Shown here one piece after another: positions 57,391-64,000 of a stretch of 64,000 nt of DNA. The number at the start of each line of letters is the position of its first letter. The stretch's first letter is position 1. Under the pieces are notes generated by a model. The model was given only the letters and a program-made list of their open reading frames with translations, was not told the DNA's origin and did not search any database. The translations under genes were made by a program, and so were the position numbers. This DNA is from DASXKD01 sp963806145 (GTDB taxonomy: Bacteria > Actinomycetota > Actinomycetes > Streptosporangiales > Streptosporangiaceae), in assembly GCA_963806145.1 (NCBI GenBank), contig CAWDXD010000036.1:62001-126000 (forward strand), in the 5' to 3' direction.

Positions 57391-60300
57391 CCGAGCCGTC
57401 CAGGCGTTCCACCCGGCCGTAGACCAGCAGCGCGCTGGCGTTCATGGCGATCCGGCGGTAGCGCTGCCACACCCCCGGCGGGCAGATCACGTTCGCCATC
57501 CCGGTCTCGTCCTCCAGGCTCAGGAACACCACGCCGCGCGCGGTCCCCGGCTGCTGCCGGTGCGTGACCAGCCCGGCCACCACCACGGCCGCGCCCGGCC
57601 GGGCGGTCCGCAGCGCGGCGGCGGGGATCACCCCGTCCTGCGTGAGCCGCTGCCGGACATGCGCCAGGGGATGGGTGCCGTAGGTCCCGGTGGCCCACAG
57701 GTCGGCGAAGGTCTCCTGGGCCGCGGTCATCGCGGGCAACGGCGGCGCGTCCAGGCCGACGGTGGTGCCGGGCAACTGGCCGGCCCGGATGGTGGCGGCC
57801 GCCCCGGCCGCCCACAGCGCTTCCCGCCGCGGCACCCCGAAGCAGCCGAACGCGCCCGCCATGGCCAGCGCTTCCAGCGCCCGGGCCGGGAGGCCGGTGC
57901 GGCGGGCGAAGTCCTCAAGCCCGGTGTACGGCTGGCCGGACACGATGCGGCCGGCCTGCTCGGTGCCCAGGCTGCGGACCGCGGCCAGGCCGAGCCGGAT
58001 CGCGGGCTGCCCCGGCACCGGGTGCCCGCCGGACGGTGGCGGCTGTGTGCCCGCCTGCTCCTGGGTACCCCAGGGCCCGTCAGCGCCGGGGACGGGGGGC
58101 ATGGCGGGCCGATCGTATTGCCGCGAAGTTTCCAGAGTGGCGAGGATCCCGCTGGCGTTCACGTCCACGCCGCGTACCTGCACGCCGTGCCTGCGCACAT
58201 CGCCGATCAGGCTGGCCGGCGAGTAGAAGCCCATCGGCTGGGCACGCAGTAGCGCGGCGGTGAACGCCGCCGGGTAGTAGCACTTCAGCCACGCGCTCGC
58301 GTAGACCAGGTAGGCGAAGCTGATCGCGTGCGACTCGGGGAAGCCGTAGCTGGAGAAGGCCAGGACCTTGGCGTAAATGTCCCTGGCGACCTCGCCGGGG
58401 ATGCCCCGGGCCGCCATCCCGGTCAGCATCGTCTCGCGCAGTTCCTCGATCCGCTCCGGGCCGCGCTTGGAACTCATCGCCTGGCGCAGCCGGTCGGCGG
58501 CGGCCGGGCTGAACCCGGCGCAGTCGATCGCGAGCTGCATCATCTGTTCCTGGAACAGCGGGACCCCGAGCGTCTTGCCCAGGGCGCGGCGCATCGACTC
58601 GTGCGGCAGCGTCGGCTCCTCATCGCTGTTGCGGCGGCGCATGTACGGGTGCACCGAGCCGCCCTGGATCGGGCCCGGCCGGATCAGCGCGACCTCCACA
58701 ACCAGGTCGTAGAACTTCCTCGGCCGCAGCCGCGGCAGCGTCGCCATCTGGGCGCGGGACTCGACCTGGAACACCCCGACGGTGTCCGCCGCGCACAGCA
58801 TGTCGTAGACGCCGGGGTCCTCCTGGGGGAGTGAATGCAGGTTCCAGCGCACCCCGTGATGCGCCGCCACCAGGTCGAAACAGTCCCGCAACGCGGTCAG
58901 CATGCCCAGGCCAAGCAGGTCGAACTTGACCAGCCCGGCGAACGCGCAGTCGTCCTTGTCCCACTGCAGCACCGACCGGCCCGGCATCCGCGCCCACTCC
59001 ACCGGGCACACCTCCCCCACCGGCCGGTCGCAGATCACCATGCCGCCTGAGTGGATGCCCAGGTGCCGGGGCAGCCGCTGCATCCGCGCGGCGAGCGCGG
59101 CGACCGGCTCGGGGACCTCCGCGTCCGGCGGGATCGGCTGGCCAGGCCCGTACTCACGCGGCCCCACCTGTTTGGCCCATTTGTCCTGCTGTGCGCTGTC
59201 ATAGCCAAGAGCCCGGCCCGCATCCCGCAGCGCCATCCGCGGCCGGTAGGTGATCACGTTGGCCACCTGGGCCGCCTTGTCCCTGCCGTACTTGCCGTAG
59301 ACGTACTGGATCACCTCCTCGCGGCGGCGATGCTCGATGTCCAGGTCGATGTCGGGCGGCCCGTCCCGGCCCGCCGAGAGAAACCGCTCAAAAAGCAGTT
59401 CATGCAAAACGGGATCAACGCTGGTGATCCCCAGCGCGTAACAGACGGCTGAGTTCGCGGCCGAGCCACGGCCCTGGCACAGGATGCCCGCTTCCTCGCA
59501 GAACCTGACGATGTCGTGGACGATCAAGAAGTAACCGGGGAATCCCAGGTCCTCGATCACCTTGAGCTCGCGGGCGATCTGGGCGTGGGCGCCTTTCACC
59601 CGCTCGGCGCGCTCCGGGCCGTAGCGGTGCAGGGCCTTCCTGGCGACCAGCGCGCGCAGCCAGGTCCCCTCGGTGTGGCGGCCAGAAACGGGGAAGTCGG
59701 GAAGCTTGGGCGCGATCACGCCGAACTCGAACGCGCAATCGCGGGCCAGCGCGACCGTGTTCCCGACGGTGCCGGGGTAGCGGCGCAGCCGGTGCGCCAT
59801 CTCCGCGCCGGATCTGATGTAGGCGCCGCCGGAGGCGGCCAGCCAGCCGTCCATCTCGTCCAGGCTGCGCCGGGCCCGGACGGCCGCCAGCGCCTCGGCG
59901 AGCCGGGCGTCCTTGGGAGAGGCGTAGTGCACGTTGCCGGCGGCGATCGCCGTGGTGCCCGTGGCCCGCGCCAGTTCGTACAGTGCGTCGTTACGCTCGT
60001 CGTCCTCGGGCAGGTCGTGGCTGGTCAGCTCGACCACGACGTTGTCGCGGCCGAAGGCCTCGCGGAGTGCCTGGAGTTCGTTGCGTGCCGCCTCGGGGCC
60101 CCGGGCGGTGAGCGCGGCGCGGACCGCGCCCTTGCGGCAGCCGGTCAGGATCACCCAGTGACCGTCCTGGGCCCGGGCGAGTTCATCGAGGTCGTAAATG
60201 GGGCGGCCCTTCTCGCCCCCGGCGAGCTGCGCGACGCTGATGGCCCAGCACAGCCGGCGGTACCCGGCTGGATCCCGGGCGAGCACGAGCAAATGCTGGC

Positions 60301-60766
60301 CGTCCGGGTCCGGGGCTCCAGCCCGGGCGCCGGCCCGGCGGGGGTCCGGGGGCGTCCCCCGGGTGACGCTGTGCTCCCCCGGGCTAGCACAGCCAACACT
60401 CAGCTCGGCGCCGAAGACCGTGCCCAGCCTGATGCCCGTCTGCTCGGTGAGCTTGGCGGCCGCCTGGGCGAACTGGGGCACCCCGTACATGCCGTTGTGG
60501 TCGGTGATGGCCAGGGCTTCGAGGCCGAGCCTGGCCGCCTCTGCCACCAGTTCGGCGGGGCTGGAGGCGCCGTCCAGGAAGCTGTACGACGAGTGGCAGT
60601 GCAGCTCGGCCCAGGGCAGGACGTGGCCGCCGGGGCCGTCGCCCGGGGCGGGCAGGCTGATGACCCGGCGCGGCTGGTCCGGTTCGGCCTGCGCCGGCTC
60701 GCCCGTGCCCCAGGACAGCCGCCGTTCCAGCTCGCGCCACGGGACGGCCGGGTTGTCCCATCCCAT
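57320..60766 (-). CDS. dnaE2: Error-prone DNA polymerase III alpha subunit DnaE2
   Basis: 1148 residues. PHP domain from about 53: AELHCHSSYSFLDGASSPAE and ITDHNGMYG. The C-family polymerase core has GRGSAANSAVCYALGITSVDP and the catalytic PDIDLDIEHRRREEV (D472, D474). DCAFAGLVKFDLLGLGMLTAL, SYGFPESHAISFAYLVYASAWLK and a C-terminal OB fold (GAAVVVAGLVTHRQQPG) follow. It is the translesion polymerase of the actinobacterial mutasome, used after DNA damage. Starts 12 bases after imuB; LexA control comes through the upstream promoter. Confidence 0.95.
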   Translation of the reverse strand: MGWDNPAVPWRELERRLSWGTGEPAQAEPDQPRRVISLPAPGDGPGGHVLPWAELHCHSSYSFLDGASSPAELVAEAARLGLEALAITDHNGMYGVPQFAQAAAKLTEQTGIRLGTVFGAELSVGCASPGEHSVTRGTPPDPRRAGARAGAPDPDGQHLLVLARDPAGYRRLCWAISVAQLAGGEKGRPIYDLDELARAQDGHWVILTGCRKGAVRAALTARGPEAARNELQALREAFGRDNVVVELTSHDLPEDDERNDALYELARATGTTAIAAGNVHYASPKDARLAEALAAVRARRSLDEMDGWLAASGGAYIRSGAEMAHRLRRYPGTVGNTVALARDCAFEFGVIAPKLPDFPVSGRHTEGTWLRALVARKALHRYGPERAERVKGAHAQIARELKVIEDLGFPGYFLIVHDIVRFCEEAGILCQGRGSAANSAVCYALGITSVDPVLHELLFERFLSAGRDGPPDIDLDIEHRRREEVIQYVYGKYGRDKAAQVANVITYRPRMALRDAGRALGYDSAQQDKWAKQVGPREYGPGQPIPPDAEVPEPVAALAARMQRLPRHLGIHSGGMVICDRPVGEVCPVEWARMPGRSVLQWDKDDCAFAGLVKFDLLGLGMLTALRDCFDLVAAHHGVRWNLHSLPQEDPGVYDMLCAADTVGVFQVESRAQMATLPRLRPRKFYDLVVEVALIRPGPIQGGSVHPYMRRRNSDEEPTLPHESMRRALGKTLGVPLFQEQMMQLAIDCAGFSPAAADRLRQAMSSKRGPERIEELRETMLTGMAARGIPGEVARDIYAKVLAFSSYGFPESHAISFAYLVYASAWLKCYYPAAFTAALLRAQPMGFYSPASLIGDVRRHGVQVRGVDVNASGILATLETSRQYDRPAMPPVPGADGPWGTQEQAGTQPPPSGGHPVPGQPAIRLGLAAVRSLGTEQAGRIVSGQPYTGLEDFARRTGLPARALEALAMAGAFGCFGVPRREALWAAGAAATIRAGQLPGTTVGLDAPPLPAMTAAQETFADLWATGTYGTHPLAHVRQRLTQDGVIPAAALRTARPGAAVVVAGLVTHRQQPGTARGVVFLSLEDETGMANVICPPGVWQRYRRIAMNASALLVYGRVERLDGSVSLLATRLRRMRVAAAAPSRDFR

Positions 60767-60777
60767 GATTCCCGTCC

Positions 60778-62220
60778 TCAGTCATATCTCGCCTCAATCT
60801 GCCAGCGGCCGTCCTGGACCGCGGCCAGCCAGGCGGCCCCGTCCTCGGTGACCAGCTGGAACCTGGCCCGCCTGCGCGCGGCCTGCGGCCGCCACCACCG
60901 TTCGGCACTGGGCCAGGGGCCGGCCCAGGCGGTGATCGCCAGCCACGGCCCGCCGCTGGCCGACATCCGGGCCGGGGGGGCGGAGAGGAGGGCGCGCCCG
61001 GTGACGGTCACCGGGGCTCCGGTGGCGTCGGTGACCCTGGCGGGCAGCGGGTCCTGGCACACGGTGGCCGCCGCCGGCACGGGAATCCGTCCCGGCCAGG
61101 GCCGGTCCGGCGGGCGTTCCGGATCGCGGGCGTCCCCGAACGGGACCAGCGTCGCCTGCTCGGCCGGGCTCCGGCCGCCGGCCGCCGCGGGCCGCGTCAC
61201 CGCGCCGTGACCGAGCATGGCCTGCACCCGCAGGGCGGCGCGGGCGACCCGGTCACTGACGACCGCGTCGCCCCATAGGCCCAGCTGGCGGCCGTGGGCG
61301 CGGACGAGGAGATCAGGGGTCAGCCGGAGCAGGACGATCCCGCCGGGATACGCCTCGTCCCTGGGGCCGTCCGGGCGCCAGCCGGCCAGCTGCCAGCGGA
61401 CGCGCTCGGCCACCGCCAGGGCGGACAGCAGCCCGTCGTGCCGCCACAGCCTCGCGTGTTCCTGCCCGTCTTCGCTGATCACCCGCACCTGAAGGCGCAC
61501 GCAGGCAAGGCCCCGGGCGGCAAGGCCGGCGTGCATCCGCTCGGCGAGGGCCTTGGCGGCGAACACCACGGGCTCGGCCAAGGGGGCAGGCGGATCGAAC
61601 TCGGCGCTGACCGACAGGCCGGCCGGGAGCGGGCGGGCCGCCAGCGGGCGGGGGTCCAGGCCGCGGGCCAGCCGGTGCGCGATGCCTCCCGCCACCCCGA
61701 ACCGGTTCACCGCCTGGCTGGCGGGCAGCCGGGCGAGGTCCCCCAGCGTGACGATGCCCAGCCGGGGCAGCAGTTCGGTCATCCCCGCGCTGTCCAGCCG
61801 GGGCAGGAGTTCGGCCAGCTCCGCGCTGTCCAGCACGCTGACCGGGTACGGGGCGAGGAACTCCCGTGCCTGCCCGGGGGGAACCACCGTGACCGGCGCC
61901 GCGGCGCGGGCGGCGAGTTGCGCGGCGAACAGCCCATCGGCGATGCCGGCCTGGCAGGCGAAGCCGCCACCGGTGACCGCCTCGATGATCTTTCCGGCGA
62001 GGGCTTCCTCCCCGCCGAAGTACCGGGCCGGCCCCCGCGCGCCGAGCGCGCAGGCGCCGGGCCACAGCACCTCCACCCGCGGGCAGAGTTCCTCGACCAG
62101 GGACACCACCTGCTCGAAGGCGTGCGCGGCGTCCAGGTCCGGCGGCACCGGCCAGTCCGGGCACCGCACCACCAGCACCCGTGCGGGCGGAACCCCGGCC
62201 GCTGTCAGGTGCGCTGCCAT
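60778..62220 (-). CDS. imuB: ImuB, inactive Y-family polymerase-like protein
   Basis: 480 residues from ATG 62220. VLVVRCPDWPV, a Y-family fold lacking the catalytic carboxylates, the HhH region LGDLARLPASQAVNRFG with the following IAHRLARGLDPRPL, and a little-finger domain. The C-terminal QATLVPFGD may be the clamp-contact region. ImuB bridges DnaE2 to the sliding clamp. The natural start is probably ATG 62279, overlapping the imuA' stop (ATGA). That frame is lost because one 15-base repeat unit is a base short at about 62221; with it restored the two frames join. Confidence 0.88.
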   Translation of the reverse strand: MAAHLTAAGVPPARVLVVRCPDWPVPPDLDAAHAFEQVVSLVEELCPRVEVLWPGACALGARGPARYFGGEEALAGKIIEAVTGGGFACQAGIADGLFAAQLAARAAAPVTVVPPGQAREFLAPYPVSVLDSAELAELLPRLDSAGMTELLPRLGIVTLGDLARLPASQAVNRFGVAGGIAHRLARGLDPRPLAARPLPAGLSVSAEFDPPAPLAEPVVFAAKALAERMHAGLAARGLACVRLQVRVISEDGQEHARLWRHDGLLSALAVAERVRWQLAGWRPDGPRDEAYPGGIVLLRLTPDLLVRAHGRQLGLWGDAVVSDRVARAALRVQAMLGHGAVTRPAAAGGRSPAEQATLVPFGDARDPERPPDRPWPGRIPVPAAATVCQDPLPARVTDATGAPVTVTGRALLSAPPARMSASGGPWLAITAWAGPWPSAERWWRPQAARRRARFQLVTEDGAAWLAAVQDGRWQIEARYD

Positions 62221-62281
62221 CGGTGCGCTGCCATTCGGAGCGCTGCCATCCGGAGCACTGCCATCCGGTGCGCCGTCATCC
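62212..62281. repeat. 15-bp minisatellite at the imuA'/imuB junction
   Basis: Units CGCTGCCATCCGGAG-like: 62212-62225 (14 bases, one C short), 62226-62240, 62241-62255, 62256-62270, then a partial unit to 62281. On the minus strand each full unit carries an ATG. The short unit shifts the frame between the coupled ATGA start and imuB. Confidence 0.8.
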
Positions 62282-62980
62282 CGTGTCCTGGATTTCGGTG
62301 ACCACCTGGTCCGCAAGGCCGACCGAGCCGTCCGGGCCCGGCAGCCACAGCCACTTCGTCCGCGGCCTGGCCGCGGCACCCCGGCCGTCCGCCACCACCA
62401 GCACCCGCCGGGCGCGCAGCCGCCCGTGGCCGGCCTCGATCCCGGCCCATTCCTGGCGGGTGACGAGCAGCCGCGCCTGTGCACCGTCCCAGTCCCCGGC
62501 TACCACGAGCACGCCACCGCAGCGGCGCAGGACAGCCTCCAGCCGCCGCCGCACCTGGGCGGGCGCGTGACCAGGGGGGCGCAGCAGCACCAGTTCACAA
62601 CCGTCCAGCAGCGAGGCCACCACCTGCGGCCAGGCCGTGCCCGGATCCGCGACAAGCAGCATCCGGGCCGGATCCAGGCCCACGCCTGCCGCCGCGCTCA
62701 CCCCGAGTTGCGGCACCCCGGCCACCGCGCACCAGGCCCCGGCCACCGACGCACCGGCGGCGAGGGCCAGGCAGAGCAGGCCCCAGCGCCCGGCCGCCAC
62801 CACCGAACCGCGGGCCAGCCCGCCCGGCAGCAGTTCTCCCAGGGCCGGCAGCACCGGCAGCGCCCCGGCCGGCGGATTCCCGGCGGCCAGATCACCGGCC
62901 CACGGATTGCCGGCCGCCAGCACGTGGGCCGCATTTCCCCGTGCTGATAGCCGTGTGACTTGCGTGATCCCCGCTTTCAC
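62276..62980 (-). CDS. imuA': ImuA'-type RecA-like partner protein
   Basis: 234 residues from GTG 62980, which would be the first codon of a leaderless transcript. GNAAHVLAAGNPWAGDLAAG, LPALGELLPGGLARGSVVAAG (degenerate Walker A region), LLLVADPGTAWPQVVASLLDG and GGVLVVAGDWDGAQARLLV fit the actinobacterial ImuA'/SulA-like proteins that precede imuB. It helps assemble the mutasome; the biochemical role is unresolved. An in-frame ATG at 62998 lies inside the SOS box and is unlikely as start. Confidence 0.8.
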   Translation of the reverse strand: MKAGITQVTRLSARGNAAHVLAAGNPWAGDLAAGNPPAGALPVLPALGELLPGGLARGSVVAAGRWGLLCLALAAGASVAGAWCAVAGVPQLGVSAAAGVGLDPARMLLVADPGTAWPQVVASLLDGCELVLLRPPGHAPAQVRRRLEAVLRRCGGVLVVAGDWDGAQARLLVTRQEWAGIEAGHGRLRARRVLVVADGRGAAARPRTKWLWLPGPDGSVGLADQVVTEIQDTG

Positions 62981-62986
62981 CTTGAC

Positions 62987-63016
62987 ACTATCGAACATAA
63001 ATTCGATATATGTCAA
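62987..63016 (-). promoter_or_regulatory. LexA-controlled leaderless promoter of imuA'-imuB-dnaE2
   Basis: On the minus strand TTGACA (63016-63011), an 18-base spacer and GATAGT (62992-62987) make a clear -35/-10 pair; transcription should begin at or near GTG 62980. TCGAACATAAATTCGA (62991-63006) matches the actinobacterial SOS box TCGAAC-N4-GTTCGA at 11 of 12 arm bases and sits between the two elements. LexA bound there would block RNA polymerase. Confidence 0.85.
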
Positions 63017-63157
63017 GGTCACAGCGCCGTTGCGGCCGTCAACGCGATTGCGACCTCCAGCTATAGGCGGCGGCTCCCAGGTTTGTTGGCGCCGGCGGTA
63101 GGCGGTGGCGGGCGCCTGCTGACAGTTTCGCTGCCGGGCGGGTTGGGATGGGGCTGG

Positions 63158-64000
63158 CTAAGGCCGGTGCTGGTGCAGGGTTTCCTGGACTCTTCGGGCG
63201 TGGGGGGCTCCGATGCGCTGGTAGATCGTGAGTGCCTGCTGCAGGCAGTCCAGCCCTTCGCCGTAGGTGCCGTCCCGGAGGTAGGCCTGGCCGATTCCTT
63301 CGAGGGCGCGTGCTTCCTCCAGCGGCGCGCTGATGTCGCGGGTGATGGCCAGTGCCTGGGTGTGACGCTCACGGGCCTGGCTGGTGGCCGAGGTCCGCGA
63401 GGAAAGTTCGCCGAGGCGGTTTAGCGCCTCGGCCTGGCCGAGCAGGCTGCCGAGGTCACCGAACAGGGCCAGGGCCTGCTGGTGGCTGGCGGCGGCGGCC
63501 GGGTAGTCGCCGGTTTCTTGCTGCACGACGCCGAGGCCGTTGAGGGCCTCGGCCTGGCCATACAGGTCGCCGAGGTCACCGAACAGGGCCAGGGCCTGCT
63601 GGTGGCTGGCGGCGGCGGCCGGGTAGTCGCCGGTTTCTTGCTGCACCAGGCCCAGGCCGTTGAGGGTCCATGCCTGGCCGAGCAGGTCGCCGAGGTCGCG
63701 GGACAGCGCCAGGGCCTGCTGGTGGCTGGCGGCGGCGGCCGGGTAGTCGCCGGTCAGCTGCTGCAGCGTGCCCAGGTTGTGGAGGGCTTCGGCCTCTACG
63801 AGACGGTCGCCAGCGCTGCCGGCCAGCGCCAGGGCCCGGTGAAGGCTGGCGGCGGCGGCCGGGTAGTCACCGGTCAGCACGTGCACAGAGCCCATCTGGG
63901 TGAGCGCGTAGCCCTGGCCGGGCAGGTCGCCGGCCTCCCCGCAGAGCGCTAGCGCCCGGGCCAGGCTGGCGGCGGCGGCCGGGTAATCCCCGGCTTCTCG
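63158..64000 (-). CDS. Tetratricopeptide-repeat protein, N-terminus beyond the window
   Basis: The frame is open at the right edge and ends at 63158. About seven TPR-like units of 40 residues (LGxxQQxTGDYPAAAASHQQALALxxDLGDLxGQAxALNG) are visible, the central ones nearly identical even at DNA level over 120 bases. Such tails belong to NB-ARC/SARP-type regulators or stand-alone TPR proteins of actinomycetes. Which one applies cannot be told from this part. The last unit, ALTIYQRIGAPHARRVQETL, is typical of the C-terminal end. Confidence 0.8.
   Translation of the reverse strand, partial: REAGDYPAAAASLARALALCGEAGDLPGQGYALTQMGSVHVLTGDYPAAAASLHRALALAGSAGDRLVEAEALHNLGTLQQLTGDYPAAAASHQQALALSRDLGDLLGQAWTLNGLGLVQQETGDYPAAAASHQQALALFGDLGDLYGQAEALNGLGVVQQETGDYPAAAASHQQALALFGDLGSLLGQAEALNRLGELSSRTSATSQARERHTQALAITRDISAPLEEARALEGIGQAYLRDGTYGEGLDCLQQALTIYQRIGAPHARRVQETLHQHRP

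Noticed and set aside
62205..62279. A 24-residue peptide MTAHRMAVLRMAALRMAAHR with four more codons as a gene
   Set aside because: It is the frameshifted leader of imuB across the minisatellite, not an independent gene.
63380..64000. Regular repeats that could suggest a CRISPR array
   Set aside because: Units are 120 bases, contiguous, in frame and encode TPRs. There are no spacers or cas genes.
1..64000. Prophage, integrative element or secondary-metabolite cluster
   Set aside because: No integrase, transposase, phage structural gene, PKS/NRPS or terpene synthase is visible. The methyltransferases and SDR are scattered single genes.

Overview
The DNA is uniformly very GC-rich, with GTG and TTG starts, strong GGAGG ribosome sites, ATGA start/stop overlaps and actinobacterial families throughout (PF04672 methyltransferase, DUF1707, GAP family, BlaI, RsbW-like kinase, ImuA'/ImuB/DnaE2). 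It looks like the chromosome of a soil-type actinomycete, perhaps near Streptosporangiales; the exact lineage is inferred. I see no integrase, transposase, phage gene, CRISPR array, intact tRNA or rRNA.

Layout. 0-5.5 kb: an ABC exporter with a frameshifted ATPase, a methyltransferase and a CDF metal transporter. 5.5-31 kb: a dense stress and membrane region. It holds DUF2231, two DUF1269 proteins, glutamate decarboxylase, an anti-sigma kinase, a micropeptide plus K+ channel, two DUF6458 proteins, a six-gene membrane operon (10999-14970), a mini-FGE/flippase/YihY operon, HdeD, DUF2252, two giant LuxR/MalT-type regulators each beside a small paralogous protein, and a PLDc_N protein. 31-34.4 kb: an SPFH-AIM24-AIM24 zinc-ribbon operon. 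34.4-46 kb: single metabolic genes (phosphotransferase, cupin, RIO kinase, hydrolases, epimerase, VOC proteins, enoyl-CoA hydratase, MpaB-like, GH20). 46-57 kb: hydrolase, AlkZ-like protein, CGNR regulator/EamA exporter, BlaI with a truncated M56 sensor and a deleted uppP, SDR/CMD pair, a 12-repeat WNGT protein and a LigD-type phosphoesterase. 57-63 kb: the SOS mutasome imuA'-imuB-dnaE2 behind a LexA box. The right edge holds a cut-off TPR gene.

The main candidate for something undescribed is a 17-bp inverted repeat, TCACCC-N5-GGGTGA. It recurs upstream of small membrane and stress genes between about 6 and 30 kb: K+ channel, DUF6458 twice, DUF1269, HdeD with two tandem copies, PLDc_N. I did not notice it in the metabolic half. 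This suggests a local regulon, possibly read by one of the two LuxR-type regulators that lie among the sites.

A second theme is gene erosion. A sulfatase N-terminus and its maturase FGE are both remnants; FGE and uppP have in-frame internal deletions; ClC, LysM and M56 fragments persist. Five other reading frames are broken by single-base indels, some of which could be assembly errors.
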